DNA of 64,000 nucleotides from Polyodon spathula. Taxonomy: Eukaryota; Chordata; Actinopteri; Acipenseriformes; Polyodontidae. Below the pieces are notes generated by a model. The model worked only from the letters and a program-made list of their open reading frames with translations, was not told the DNA's origin and did not search any database. Every line of letters starts with the position of its first letter. The stretch's first letter is position 1. The position numbers and the translations under genes are program-made. Positions 1 through 10,857 of this stretch are shown here, one piece after another. The stretch lies in the NCBI RefSeq assembly GCF_017654505.1, contig NC_054534.1, forward strand, positions 46,589,288 to 46,653,287, read 5' to 3'.

Positions 1-87
1 CATATACAGCACGACTACAAACAGTGAAAAAATATAATAAAATACACATTTCAAAAGAAACGGGTATGTACATATACCTATTTACAG

Positions 88-665
88 GGTGGTTGCGCAG
101 CAGTTGTGTGATCACATGGTACACTAGCTAAGCCCCACCTATAAAATGGGTCTGTAAATGGGTGAAGCCATAACAGTATAGCAATTTTGCCATGTGATCG
201 GCGCCAAAACCCAGGTATGGATACGGCGCCACAAATCCGCCACCCTGAAAGCAGCAATAAAGCTGGTGGAGGATTTCAAAGACTCCAAGTTCTCAGCCCA
301 CACCAACCTGGCCACACATGTCCACCGGAGTAGCTGCACACCACCTCCTCTCTCTCTCTCTGCTCCACCTACAACATCAGGACCGAGACCTCCTAGATCT
401 CTGGCTCCAATGGGCAACCTTGTCTCCTCGTCATGGAGGTTAAGGTTGGCCCCCAGTAGGGGTAAAGCTGCTACCCCAGCCTTGTTGCCATACCAGCAAT
501 GAGACATTAAATTACACAATGTTCCCTCCTTCTCCCCTGTCTGTGTTAGATGCAACCAACAGGGGCACCAGGCCAGGTCATGCCCATCGGCAATGAATTG
601 TGACGTGGCAGTGTACAATTGGGCATCTGAAGTGGGTAAGCATGGGGAAAATGGTTGTATGAGGA
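88..665 (+). pseudogene. Gmr1-like gag remnant, SCAN-like region plus zinc knuckle (copy A)
   Basis: This is a decayed gag gene of a Gmr1-like Ty3/gypsy retrotransposon; gag forms the particle and binds element RNA. It begins in mid-domain with a VVAQQLCDHMVH-type stretch and continues in the main frame from 194 with the FCHVIGAKTQVWIRRH segment, alike in position and pattern to gag at 7169-7555 and on the minus strand near 42300. That segment has the WIR...P..L..A..L.EDF pattern of SCAN-like capsid domains. A CX2CX4HX4C zinc knuckle lies at 542-583 in the same frame. A TGA at 500-502 separates them; the minus-strand copy has CGA there, so the stop fits CpG decay. The gene breaks off before the protease, just upstream of a Tc1 insertion. 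There is no 5' LTR in the window for this copy. Confidence 0.8.
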
Positions 666-717
666 GGAGGTGAAATGTCAGTAAAACTTGCAAAGAAAAT
701 GTACAAAATGAAATTTA

Positions 718-2075
718 CTGGTTGCATAAGTATTCATCCCCTCAAGTCAATACTTGGTAGAAGCACCTTTTGCAGCAATTACTGCTGTGAGTCTTTTTGG
801 TTAGGTCTCTACTAGCTTTGCACAGTAAGATGGTGCAATGTTTTTCCATTCTTCACAGGAAAATTGCTCCAGTTCTGAAAAGTTTGTTGGGGATCGTCGA
901 TGGATTGCAATCTTCAAGTCTCGCCATAAATTTGCGACTGGATTCAAGTCGAGACTTTGACTGGGCCACTCAAGAACATTAATTCCCTTCTTGTTCGACC
1001 ACTCCAGTGTGGCTTTGGCTTTGTGCTTCAGGACATTGTCCTGCTTAAATGTAAATTTCCTCCCCAGTCTCAGTCTTGGCTGACTCGGTTTTCCTCAAGG
1101 ATTCACCTGTACTTTGCACCGTCCATTCTCCCCTGTATCCTAACAAGCTTTCCAGTCCCTGCTAAAAAGAAGCATCCCCATAACATGATGCTGCCACCGC
1201 CATGCTTCACAGTTGGGATGGCGTTGACTGGGTGATGTGCTTGTGCTAGACGTAATGATTGGAATTTTGAAAGTTAAATGTTTGTCTCGTCTGACCACAA
1301 CCTTTTTCCACATGTCTGCAGTATCATCAACATGCTTTTTCACAAACTCCATACATGCTTTTAGATGAGGCTTTTTGAGTAAAGGCTTCTTTCTAGGCTA
1401 GCTTTATGTAGGGACTAGCTTATTATTGATGTGTGAACACTGACTCCCATCTCAGACACAGAACTTTGCAGATCTCTCAAGGTTATTGTTGGCTTCAGAA
1501 TGATATCCCGAACCAGTTTCCTGATTGCCCAGCTGCTCAGTTTGGGAGGGCGACCTGATCTGGGTAGTGTCTGGGTGGTATGATGCATCTTCCATTTCTT
1601 AATGATGGACATCACTGTGCTGAGAGGGGTAATCAGCGCCTTTGAGATTTTCTTGCACCCTTCTCCTGCCCTGTACCTCTCTACCACTTTATCTCTGACT
1701 TGTTTCGATAGCTCTTTGGTCTTCATTGTTGCTTTGTTAGACCACTATGTGAGTTGCAGCTTGAAAGTCTTTATATACCTGAGGGAAATGATCTACAAGT
1801 TAAACCACTTTGAATACACACAGGCTGAAACCATTTCACTAATTTTGTGACCTTTCAAACAAATCTTTTGTACCTTAGCTGATTTAGGGCTGCAGTAGCA
1901 AAGGGGTACTTATGCAACTGAGATTAATCTGTATTTGTAAATCTTACTTATATTCTATATGCATTTTTTAACTTTATCCATATGGGGTAGTTTGTGTATA
2001 TTCTACAAGTAAAGTCTTAGGTGCCAGCAAAATGTGAAAACTTTGCAGGGGGGTGAATACTTCTGCAAACCACTG
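718..2075 (-). mobile_element. Tc1/mariner transposon, degenerate, inserted in Gmr1-like copy A
   Basis: The element is about 1.36 kb. Imperfect terminal inverted repeats are visible: the left end reads TGGTTGCATAAGTATTCATC and the inverse complement of the right end reads CAGTGGTTTGCAGAAGTATT followed by a C-run. TA dinucleotides flank both ends (716-717 and 2076-2077), as expected for Tc1/mariner target duplication. The left end seems to have lost two or three bases. Its transposase is on the minus strand and broken. Insertion lies between gag and integrase of a gypsy element, so it postdates that element. Confidence 0.85.
780..1726 (-). pseudogene. Tc1-like transposase, broken
   Basis: The N-terminal part (1726 down to 1415) is open for about 100 codons and shows the paired helix-turn-helix DNA-binding region: KELSKQVRDKVVERYRAGEG, then KKISKAL, then the GRPPK AT-hook-like box. 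The central part is seen at 1352 down to 1140 with a V(M)W..R.D stretch and a worn GG(G/W)..VM(L)WG-type segment. The C-terminal DDE part is scattered over frames between about 780 and 1140. Several frameshifts prevent a full protein. Intact Tc1 transposases are about 340 residues, so this copy is inactive. Confidence 0.8.
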
Positions 2076-2077
2076 TA

Positions 2078-3081
2078 TGTAGCCACATGCCCAGATTGCC
2101 AGCGAGTAGCGTCAGTTCGAGTGCGCCCCGCCCCTTTGGTTCCACTGCCGATTATTTCCACTCCTCTTGAATGCATTGAAATGGACATAGTGGGCCTTTT
2201 GCTACCTTCTGACTCCAGGTCTAGGCATATATTAGTAATGGTAGATTATGCAATGCAATACCAGAAGGCAGTTCCATTGAGGTCCACAAGTACCGCTGTG
2301 ATAGCAACAGAATTAGTGCAGACTATGGCTAGAGTAGGGATCCCCAAGGAGATCTTGACTGATCATGGAACCAACTTTCTGTGTGTCACGCTACAGCAGG
2401 CGCATAAAGTATTAAAAATACATCCCACCAGGACGTCTGTTTATCATCCACAGATGGGGGACGGTTTGGTGAAATGCTTTAATCAGACCCTGAAGTCAAT
2501 GCTGAGATGGTTTGTATCACAGAAACATTGGGTATCGCTTCTTCCCTACCTCATTTTTGCAGTGAGAGAGGTGCCGCAGAGTTCAACAGGGATATCAGGC
2601 TTCAAGCTCTTGTACAGCGGACAGCCTTGCAGCATCTTCGATCTGTTGAGAGACGGGTGGGAGAAGTGCAAAAGCTCATCAAAAAATGCAGTGAAGCATG
2701 TGCTCCTACTAACAGATTGCCTGGATTTGGTCGGTTTTGGCCTAGGATAACCTCAAATCCGCTCAGCACGGACAAACAGCAGCATTACAATAAAAATGCA
2801 CTAATTAGAAACTTTAGACCAGGAAACAAAGAAATGCTGCTTCTTCCCTCCTCAGAATCAAAATTATGTGCTAAATGGCAGGTGCCATATGAAGTGATTC
2901 GGGCTATAGGAAAGGTGAATTATGAAATTAGACAGCCCAATCGACATAATGAACATGAAATTTATCATGTAAATTTAGTAAAGCCCTGGCAGGCAAGGGA
3001 GGCCTTATTTATAGCCCTAGGCAATATACAGGATGATTTAAGCCATTTTGTCCAGATAACCCTAGCACTAAAATCATTTTG
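2078..3081 (+). pseudogene. Gmr1-like integrase (copy A), frameshifted
   Basis: This is the DDE integrase of the gypsy element, which inserts element cDNA into the genome. It starts at the second half of the HHCC zinc finger (YVATCPDCQRVASVRV). The catalytic core follows with the first Asp in MDIVG and the second in ILTDHGTNF. The usual Glu in the HPQ..G.VERFNQTLK box is replaced: the copy reads LVKCFNQTLK, so the third catalytic residue is lost. A frameshift near 2640-2700 moves the end into another frame, where the C-terminal KWQVPYEV...VNYEI...YHVNLVKPW block ends near 3010. The gene is upstream of the RT region, which is the reverse of ordinary gypsy order and typical of Gmr1-like elements. 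Confidence 0.85.
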
Positions 3082-3101
3082 ATGGGGGAACAGTTGGTTC
3101 C

Positions 3102-4413
3102 AGATCAGGAAAGGGAGCTGTGTAAGCTTACTGAAGAGTTCAGTGATGTTTTTCTGACTTGCTCGGCAGAACTAACTTAGATGAATGACATTATCTCTCC
3201 ACCAGAGGTCACAGTACAAGAGAGATCCTACCGAATTCCAGAAAGTCGACAAAGTGGTGTTCACAAAGAGGTATGGGACATGCTCGAGCTTGGGTTGATT
3301 GAACCTTCCAGGAGCGAGTGGTGCAGTTCATTTGTCATAGTGGCCAAGAAAGACAGCACCGATTGCTTCTGTGTAGACTTCCGGAAGACAAATGCTATTG
3401 CCAAGTTAGGTGCGTACTCTATGTCTCAGTTCGACAAATTTTAGACTGACTGGGAAATGTCCTTAACCCGCAGTTCTAGAGAGAAAACCACATTTTCAAC
3501 ACCAGAAGGTCTATTTCATTTCAAAACCATGCCTTTGGGCTACATAATGTGCCCGCTGCCTTTCAGAGACTGATGGACCAGGTTTTATGCCCACATCATG
3601 AATATACAGCAGCATATATTGATGATGTGGTGATTTACAGCTCCACCTGGCGAGAGCATTTGGCTAGGATTACAGCCATCCTTCAGTCTCTAAGCAGCCT
3701 GGCTAACAGCCAACTTGAAAAAAATGTGCCTTTGCCAAAACAGAGATTCAATATTTGGAATTTTTAATGGGAAATGGAAGGGTGAGACCTGTGGTCACCA
3801 AAATCCAGGCTTTGGTTGACGCGGCGATCTCCAAAACCAAGGCTCAGGTGAGATCACTACTGGGATTAGTCGGTTATTACCACCGCTTTATCCCGAGTAT
3901 GCCACAGTGGTTAACCCTTTAGTCGAGCTCACCAAAAAGAGTGCTCCAAATTTGATTAAATGGTCAGTTGAGTGTCAGGAGGAATTTGATACTATTAAGG
4001 TAAACTTTGCCAGGCCCCCACTCTTATCACATCAGATTTCACCAAGAGATTCATCTTCCACACCGATGCGTCGGACGTGGTTTGGGTGCTCTCTTGTCCC
4101 AAAAGGTAGACGGAGTAGAACACTGATACTGTATCTCAGCAAAAAGTTGCTACCTCGGGAGCACAACTACTCCGTAGTCATAAAGGAGTGTTTGGCCATC
4201 AAATGGGCTACTCACTCTTCATGATACTACCTGCTGGGGCATTCATTTGATCTTGTCAAAGACCACGCCCCACTCAAGTAGTTAAGCACAATGAAGGTTA
4301 GCAATGCTTGGTAGTATCTGGCATTGCAACCCTTCATGTACCACATGTTACACTGTGCTGGGAAAAATCAACAAAAAGCAAATAATTTTTCCCAGGAGGG
4401 GGGAGTAATAGGA
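3102..4413 (+). pseudogene. Gmr1-like reverse transcriptase and RNase H (copy A)
   Basis: RT copies element RNA into DNA and RNase H removes the RNA strand. Visible parts in order: ISPPEVTVQERSYRIPESRQ (3190-3250), the EWCSSFVIVAKK block, CVDFRK, then a short deletion around 3440-3467 that removes the STLDL..GY block. After that come FSTPEGLFHFKTMP, AFQRLMDQV and the catalytic YIDDVVIYSS box at about 3617-3645. RNase H-like sequence runs 3907-4224 (LVELTKKSAPNLIKW; YLSKKLLPREHNYSVV.KECLA.KWA) with frameshifts. The end has an AGK...NNFSQEGG remnant. At least four frame changes make it nonfunctional. It immediately follows the integrase with no other gene between. Confidence 0.85.
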
Positions 4414-4464
4414 AAGATAGATTCAGCTGAGTGTTCATTCGGCTCCACTCTAAGCTGTGGGATA

Positions 4465-5065
4465 TGTGACAGAAATACAATGAACCTTGGTTGTAAATCT
4501 CCCTCCCAACTTGTGAGGTACTAAGCAAGGACAGAGTTTTTTTTTAACAGCTTGGCCTGACAGTTCTTTCCCCAGGTCGGGAAGTTGATCAGTCTGGAAA
4601 AAGACGAGACTCTAGCAAGAACGTATTGACCTGGAAGGGAAACAGTGTAACAGCAGGGGATTATAAAGGCAGCTGCATTCGTTCGCCAAGGGGTCATGCA
4701 TGACAGCATATAAGGGGGACATAGAATTGTAATCAGTTCCTTTGCTTTGTTTGTGAACTTGAACCTGAAGGCACTTGAGAGACGCAGTAACCACTGCTGA
4801 AATTAACGTGTGTTTTAAAATATTCATGAGTGTTTTGTTTGTTTGTGTCTGTTAGTAATTGTCTGTGTTTATAAACCACCAGAAGGGTAATACGTATCCA
4901 GAGCTGTCACCTTGGGCCAGCACAAAGCCGGATCAGCTGTTTCACTTGCATCACTGTAAATTGTATTGCACCACAATCACTAATTCACGCACTAAATGGA
5001 GTTGTGTATGTGTTTTGTGTTTAATGTGGGGATACAATAAGGGGACTGTTATTTCAGGACCAGCC
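4465..5065 (+). repeat. 3' LTR of Gmr1-like copy A (3' part diverged or truncated)
   Basis: It begins TGTGACAGAAATACAA directly after the purine-rich GCTGTGGGATA. The solo LTR at 56801-57535 begins the same way and shares the following blocks in the same order: CTCCCTCCCAAC.TGTGAGG, TTGACCTGGAAGGGAAAC, CCAAGGGGTCATG, GAGAG.C.CAG, CCAGAGCTGTCAC.TTGGGCC. Similarity to the LTR at 6219-6926 continues to about ATTTCAGGAC near 5060 and is then lost, so the end is approximate. Confidence 0.75.
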
Positions 5066-6218
5066 CAAGGAAGAAAAAATAATGCTCTGTTAAGCCCAAC
5101 GTCATTCTGTTGTAGGGTTACCCATTCGTCCTGGGTCTGGCCAGGTCAAAGTACATCAAATTTGTATCTCCTTATCTTCATGACAGGACATCATTTTTGT
5201 AATAGACGACATACCTCCTAGCACATAACTTGAACAACATAAGGCATCGGAGTTCCCATTTGCACGTCCAGATCAATATTTGATCTAAACTTCATAGATT
5301 GCCAATTGCACTGCCCATGATTGCTCTACACAGCCTAACGTTGCTGTTTGTAGGTACCAATGGGATATTATCTGTGTAGACTAAAAAACACCAGTTAAAT
5401 ACCCAGAAAACTTTTCAGTAACATCCCACCTGAGGGCTAAAAATTCTAGTTTAAAAGAACTATAGTTACCATCATTCCTCTTATAGGGGGGTGAAGACTG
5501 CGGCTGGCATATGTAACATCTAAATTCAGGCTATGCCACTGCCAACCATGGCTGGGAGTTCCCGGGGGCGGCGCACAATTGGCCAAATGCTGCCCAGGCG
5601 GGGAGGGTTTAAGTCAGCTGAAAAATCCTTGGCTCACCATGCATCAGCGACCCCTGTGGCTGGCCTGAAGTGTAATGCTGGCTCCAGGTATCAACCACAG
5701 TGCAGTCCCCAGCGTATCAGCATGACAACCGTCTGGATTGAGCTAAGTAGGGTACATCTCTGGGGTCTTCAAGTGGGCACCTTATACTCTCTGTGTTTCG
5801 TCAACTAGCCCATGACACCTTAAGAGGGCTCGACAGTGATTCTGGCATCCCAGGATCACCCCCCTCTGTCCCCCACACAGCTAAGCCCAGCTTACTTACC
5901 TTCCTTTACATAAACATTGCTTTCTTTCTGCTGTGCTTGAAGTCCCCAACCAGAATCTTTTCATCTCACCCAGAGCCATTTGCTGCTCCTCTTTGCTGCT
6001 TCAGATAAGTTCTTCGCTATGCGTCACAACTCTTGACCACTGAATCCGATGTTTCTGAGAAACCGGGATGTGGTGTGCCACGAATCCTCCACTGGGTAAA
6101 CCTGGACTCTCCATCCTCGCTGTTTTGCTTCAACAGCTACTTGAGCATTCCAAAGTTTCTTCCTTTCATATGCCTCATCCACAGCATCCTGCCATGGCAT
6201 TATTAACTATACATTATT
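5066..6218. other. Intergenic stretch without a recognised gene
   Basis: Apart from the dispersed GC-rich repeat at 5470-5790 I see no coding gene, RNA gene or clear element end here. The few open frames are short and unrelated to known motifs. Confidence 0.5.
5470..5790 (+). repeat. Dispersed GC-rich SINE-like repeat, 5' part
   Basis: A GC-rich island in AT-rich surroundings. The core GGGAGTTCCCGGGGGCGGCG, then CACAATTG, then a (C)TGCCCAGGCGGGGAGGG block matches, with divergence, the segment at about 29918-29965 (CCCAGGGGGTGGCATACAATTG...CGCCCAGGGGGAGAGG). The two copies lack different internal parts, consistent with decayed members of one interspersed family. No RNA polymerase III box was identified with certainty, so SINE is only a suggestion. 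Confidence 0.45.
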
Positions 6219-6926
6219 AACCTCCTGACCTGTGAGGGCATTGTATAAATGGAACAGTGTGCCCCAAACTGGATGGTCTGACAATTCATTTCAGGGAAAG
6301 GTGGAAGTCGGCCATCTAGAAAGGGGGTGGAGCCACAGTACACCAAGTCATCGCCCCAGACAAGAAGCGGTGTGGCAATCACAGATTGGAGGAAAAGTGA
6401 TTGCACTCGCTAACCAAGGGGGCGTGGATGAATGTACAAAAGAGGATGTGGCCGAGCAAACTGCTCCTTTGTTATGATAAAAGAACCGATGAAGGACTGT
6501 AAAGTAACCGTGAGTGTTTCGTGTTTGTTTGTTTGCTGTTCTAATTGTACTCGTTTGCCATTATTAGATGCTAATACGTTCCGGGAGCTGTCGTTAATAG
6601 CCAGCACCAGCCTGGACAGTTCTGCACTTTAGTACACGAAAAATAAATTATTTTGCGCCTTTGCATGTTAGCACTCACTCTTAACTTGTGATTGTGTTTG
6701 TGTTCTGTGTGTGTTTATACCGTGTTTATTATTTCAGGACTGTACCCCATGGTTTAAAGTGTGTAATAGACATTGCTGTGTACTGTCAGGGATTATTATT
6801 TATGGTCACCAAACAACCTGGATTATAAAAACAAATGAAGGATTGTTTGGAGCGTGAACTGTTTGTCATGTGTTTACACACTGCATCACCTCTAACACCT
6901 GTGTACTGCAAATCACTTTTGACACA
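6219..6926 (+). repeat. 5' LTR of Gmr1-like copy B (5' truncated)
   Basis: It starts inside the LTR at CTCCTGACCTGTGAGGGC, which corresponds to about base 30 of the family LTR. It carries the shared blocks GTCTGACAATT..TTTCAGGG, CTAACCAAGGGGGCGTGG and CCGGGAGCTGTC...CCAGCACCAGCC. An AATAAA lies near 6645. It ends TTTTGACACA. A tRNA-like primer-binding site follows two bases later, which fixes the LTR end and shows this is the 5' LTR. Confidence 0.8.
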
Positions 6927-6928
6927 CA

Positions 6929-6945
6929 TGGTGTCAGAGTGGGAT
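6929..6945 (+). promoter_or_regulatory. Primer-binding site, tRNA-Leu type
   Basis: TGGTGTCAGAGTGGGA follows the LTR end after CA. It matches the complement of the 3' end of vertebrate tRNA-Leu of the CAG type (expected TGGTGTCAGGAGTGGG) with one G missing. The match is from memory of that tRNA's 3' end. Confidence 0.65.
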
Positions 6946-7099
6946 GGACCACATTACATTATAGCAGATGGGAGGTAGAGGAGAGAAGGAGAGAGGAAAG
7001 GTACACGGCTCTAATTGAGAGGGTCGGGATTGTAATGAGGCCAAGAGCATCGACAGGACCTGTGATGGTGGTCCTGAAGGTGAGGGCACAGATAATGAT

Positions 7100-7555
7100 G
7101 GTGGTTGTTGACCCGGAGGCATACCTAGTCGCGTTTGAACGTTTGACTACCAGGCAGTCTACCACGCCATGACGGACACCAAAGCAGCCCAATACGACCT
7201 AGTAAAGCAGGCCATTCTCCGACACCTGAACATCACAGGGAAAACACACAGTGTGTGCTTCAGGGAGTACCAGAGACTGCCAGATAAATGCCCCAGGGTA
7301 GTGGCACAACAGTTGTGTGACCACATGTACACTTGCATAGCCGGCGTCCAGAAGTTGGGGATACAGATGAACGGGGCCATTGTAACCGGGCAGTTCTGTC
7401 ATGTGGTCGGCGCTGAAACCCAGGCCTGGATAAGGCACTACAATCCCGACACCCTGGCAGCTGCAATGAAACTGGCAGAGGATTTCGAGGACTCCCTGAT
7501 CTCCTCCAAGACCGACCTACTCACCGCTCAAATGCAGCCCCGGTCACACACATAA
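7100..7555 (+). pseudogene. Gmr1-like gag, SCAN-like capsid part (copy B)
   Basis: Coding similarity begins near 7110 with DPEAYLVAFERL and, after an apparent deletion at about 7150, is open to the TAA at 7553-7555. Visible blocks: YHAMTDTKAAQYDLVKQAIL (about 7161-7220), a FREYQRLP...VAQQLCDHM helix region, and VVGAETQAWIRHYNPDTLAA..KLAEDFEDS near 7400-7495. The order and spacing resemble the SCAN domain (R..L..L...W..P....E..V.E.F...L....Q.W...H.P....EA..L.ED.E). The zinc knuckle seen in other copies is absent here, so the gene is truncated at its 3' end. It lies directly downstream of LTR and primer-binding site, as gag should. Confidence 0.8.
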
Positions 7556-7829
7556 ATGTGGCAGAAAAAGGGAAATGGGAACTGATTTTCCCATTTATAA
7601 CTGATTTGTCTTCCCCCACTTTTCATTCTAGAAAAACAAAAAAGAGACGGATCGAAAAATGGAAGGGAGTATCAGTGAGATGAGGCTGGGGTCTGGTGGG
7701 AGAAAGCTCGAATGGTAGCAAATGCCAAACAAAGGGGGTTGGTACACAGTGTGACCAAGCGAGGTTACTGGGCCATCCAGAGCAGAGGCTACTCCAGTCC
7801 CTCAATATACCAGACATGTGGGACCAAAG

Positions 7830-9026
7830 CGTGGACCTAGTGTGAGACCAGAAAAACAATTCCACACTGTTGTACACTTGGAGGCAAGTCCGGTCTATTG
7901 AAGGTAAGAATGTTGAAGGTGCTGAGCGGCTAGTATATCCATATTTCATTATAAAAGGGCAATTATTTTATAGGGTGAACTCTGCCACGGGCACAGCACA
8001 GCCTGTAACACAATTAATGATTCTCCAGTCTTATTGAACCGAGGTCATGAGCCATGTGAATGATATCGCTTTTCGGCACACCTCGATAAAACTAGGGAAC
8101 ACATATCGGCCAGATTTTATTGGGTAGGACTTCATAAGGATGTGTCAAAATATGGAACCACATGCCCAGACAACCAGCGAGTAGTTGCAATGAACAATGT
8201 AGGCCTTTGCTACCTTCAGATTCCAAGTATACACATATATTAGTGGTGGTAGATTATGCAACACGATACCCGGAAGCAGTTCCATGGAGGTCTCCTAGTA
8301 CATCTGCGATAGCCAAAGGTGCAGATTATAGTGAGAGTAAGGATTCCCAAAGAGATATTGACTGATCATGGAACGTACTTCTTATCTCAAAGGTTACAGC
8401 AAGTGTACAAAATACAAAAAATATGTCTCGTCCAAACCTCTGTGGAACATTTTAATCAGACCTTAAAGCAGATACTGAGACGTTTTGTGATTCAAAAGCA
8501 AAAACATTGGGCAACGCTTCTTCCCTACCGCCTTTTTGCAGTGAGAGGTGCCCCGGAGTTCGATAGGGTTCTTCACCTTCGAGCTCTTGTATGGCCAACA
8601 GCCTTGTGGAATCCTCAATCTGGTGAGAGAGGGGTTGGTGGAGCACAAAGATCGCCTGGATTTGGTTAGTCGATTGGCCAAGGACAATCTAAAATCGTGT
8701 CAGCACTGACAAGAGCAACAGTACAATAAAAATGCATGCATTCAAACTTTTTGGCAAGGAAACAAAGTACTGTTGCTCCTTCCCATGTCAGAATCTAAAC
8801 TTTGTTCTAAATGGCAGGGGCCATATGAGGTGAGTCAAGCTGTAGGAAAGGTAAATTATGAAATTAAGCAGCCCAATCGCCATAATGAACGCAAAACTTA
8901 TCATGTCAATTTGTTGAAGCCCTGGCAGGGAAGGGAGGCTTTATTTATAGCCCCAGGTGAAGTAGAGGATGATTTAGGACCCTGCATAGAGGCCCCTAGC
9001 ACAAGAAACATTCCAATGGGGAAATA
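7830..9026 (+). pseudogene. Gmr1-like integrase (copy B), heavily broken
   Basis: The N-terminal lead-in (EGAERLVYPYFIIKGQL...VNSATGTAQPVTQL) is readable at about 7911-8030. A worn HHCC finger follows (GNTYRPDFIG, then CPDNQRV-like with one Cys lost) to 8185. The core has ILVVVDYATRYPEAVP (8235-8285), IPKEILTDHGTYF with the second catalytic Asp (8345-8385), and SVEHFNQTLK carrying the Glu but joined to SV by a deletion. The C-terminal block KWQGPYEV...GKVNYEIKQPNRHNE...YHVNLLKPWQ is open from 8773 to 9026. The first Asp block is largely missing. It precedes the RT start, again giving integrase-before-RT order. Confidence 0.8.
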
Positions 9027-9029
9027 GTT

Positions 9030-9372
9030 ACTTCCAGATCAGCAAAGAGAACTGCGTAAGACTTTCCCAGTAGAACTAACCTTGTTGAATATGCTATTAT
9101 CACTCCCCCAGGTATCACAGTTCGGATCCCAGCAAGTCAACGAAGTGGATTTAGTCAGTTGGGGTAATTGAGCCTTCCAGGAGCGGCACCAACCTCTTCT
9201 GTGTTGATTTCCACAAGGTAAACGCTATTGCCAAGTTCAATGCCTACCCTATCGGGTCGATGAGCTTCTTGACAGATTAGGAACGGCAAGGTTCATCTCA
9301 ACTTTGAACCTGATGAAGGGATACCGGCAAATCCCATTAACCTGTAGTTCCAGAGAGAAAACCTCTTTTAAA
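9030..9372 (+). pseudogene. Gmr1-like RT, N-terminal fragment (copy B)
   Basis: Out-of-frame pieces of the RT start can be read: LPDQQRELRK at 9030, TNLVEYAIITPPGIT near 9080, a worn VIEPSRS block, FCVDF.KVNAIAKFNAYP (9195-9250) and STLNLMKGYRQIPL near 9300-9340. Similarity stops abruptly at about 9372, where AT-rich DNA begins. The palm catalytic box is not present, so the element is truncated here. Confidence 0.75.
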
Positions 9373-10320
9373 TATTTATAGCCAAGATATTAGTCAGTAT
9401 ATATTTAGTTTATATGCATAATATACACTTTAAAACATAAGTATAAAATATATATGCAGTATATATATTGTGTACAATAACGTATTACAAACACTATAAT
9501 GTGCATGATAATTAATATTACCAAATGTTTGAGTGTTTGTTTCCAAACACAGAAATCAAGTAATAAATTGCTCACAAACAATTATGGTTTTGCAGTATTT
9601 CATTTATGTTCAGAACGTTCCTTGCATGTGAACTGTGATGCACAATAGATACAGTATAGTTGTGAATACACTGGGGTAGCTACATTGAGCTAAAACAAAA
9701 AGTAAAGGCAGCGCTTGAAAGTGTTTTTTTTTTTCTTTTTTTCTTTTCTTTTTTTTTAAATGTGATTTACCCTGGCATTTTTGTTTAGATGTTGAAATCC
9801 CTATTTAATGAATGAAGTTACAAGTATCCGGGAGATCCTGTTGTAGCGATGAAATGGCTGAATCGATGTATGGAAATGTGTCGTTCTCCTCCTAATGATG
9901 CCAATGAATCGATGTACACTTTTAAACAATGTATAAATATAAATATATGTATCAATATATTCATGTTGTTATTAATCAGATAACCTAATACAAACATACC
10001 TAAAGTATTCATGTTTTTAAAAATTGTTAAAAATGTAATAGTCTAATAACAGTAACAGTTTTATGTATTAGAAGTCTATGCATATGTGTATAATGCATCT
10101 AAAATGTGGTCCTACTTGGGAATGTATGTTATAATAGAAGAAAATTATTATTAGATTATTTATAATCAAACACTAGAGTTGCACCACAAATAAAAAATTA
10201 TATAGCAAACCAAAAACGTCCTTTAAGATATATAGAGAGGACTACAATCTAAATGGAGGGATTTACTTTCCAGTGCATATAAATATAATTTTTTAAAATC
10301 TGCCTTTCAGTGAAGAAATA
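9373..10320. other. AT-rich stretch, nothing recognised
   Basis: Low-complexity AT-rich DNA with ATATAT runs near 9400-9480 and a pyrimidine tract near 9722-9757. No gene, element end or RNA gene is evident. Confidence 0.5.
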
Positions 10321-10660
10321 ATGGATATTAAAACGCAAAAAACTACATTTTACTTGACGGTAAAAGTTGACAATTCTGAAAAAGAAATTCACTGCTTAAC
10401 TGGTACAGGAGGTGGGTTCACTTCAGACAACATGTGTAGTCACCAGTGGGTTGCTGAGGATTCAAAAGTTATCTTAAACATCCTGTATTTCTGGTCGATG
10501 ACCAAATTAGAAGATGTTGCTGCTGAGCTGAAGCTGGACCTACCTCAGTGCAGTAAACAAACATTTTCACACAAAACCTTTACAAAATAAGAGAAATGGC
10601 GACATTGAAGGCACAAGGACCTATCATATTTGCTCGAGTATAAATCGATTAAATTTTAAC
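10321..10660 (+). pseudogene. Short unknown frame, possible Merlin/IS1016-like transposase remnant
   Basis: An 89-codon open frame runs to 10590. It contains WVAEDSKVILNILYFWSM, which resembles the W..ESK..L..IL.F.Y.WS stretch of ISXO2/Merlin-type transposases. In a neighbouring frame just downstream comes IREMATLKAQGPII, which resembles the R..C...L....GPIGG stretch that follows in those enzymes. Neither the catalytic DDE residues nor terminal repeats were found. The frame has no recognised initiation context and lies alone in AT-rich DNA. The assignment is tentative; a chance frame remains possible. Confidence 0.25.
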
Positions 10661-10748
10661 CCAAAAACACAATCCTGAAGTTGGCTAGATTAATACACGA
10701 GCAAACATCTATAATTTATAGTAAAAGCCTAGATTTGATTGCGATGAC

Positions 10749-10857
10749 CAGCAACTCCATGAACTCTATGGAGGGGCATAGGAGCCAGCGGCTGCATGAA
10801 CGCAATGGAGGCGCATAGGAGTCAGCGGCTGCATGAACACGATGGAGGTGCATAGGA
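10749..10857 (+). repeat. 37-bp tandem repeat, three copies
   Basis: Three head-to-tail units start at about 10749, 10786 and 10823, each with the pattern CAGCGGCTGCATGAAC then GCAATGGAGGCGCATAGGAG. The first is the most diverged. The array directly abuts the SINE that follows. Confidence 0.8.

Noticed and set aside
139..693. 184-codon minus-strand frame
   Set aside because: It is antisense to the gag remnant with its zinc knuckle, which has clear family motifs on the plus strand.
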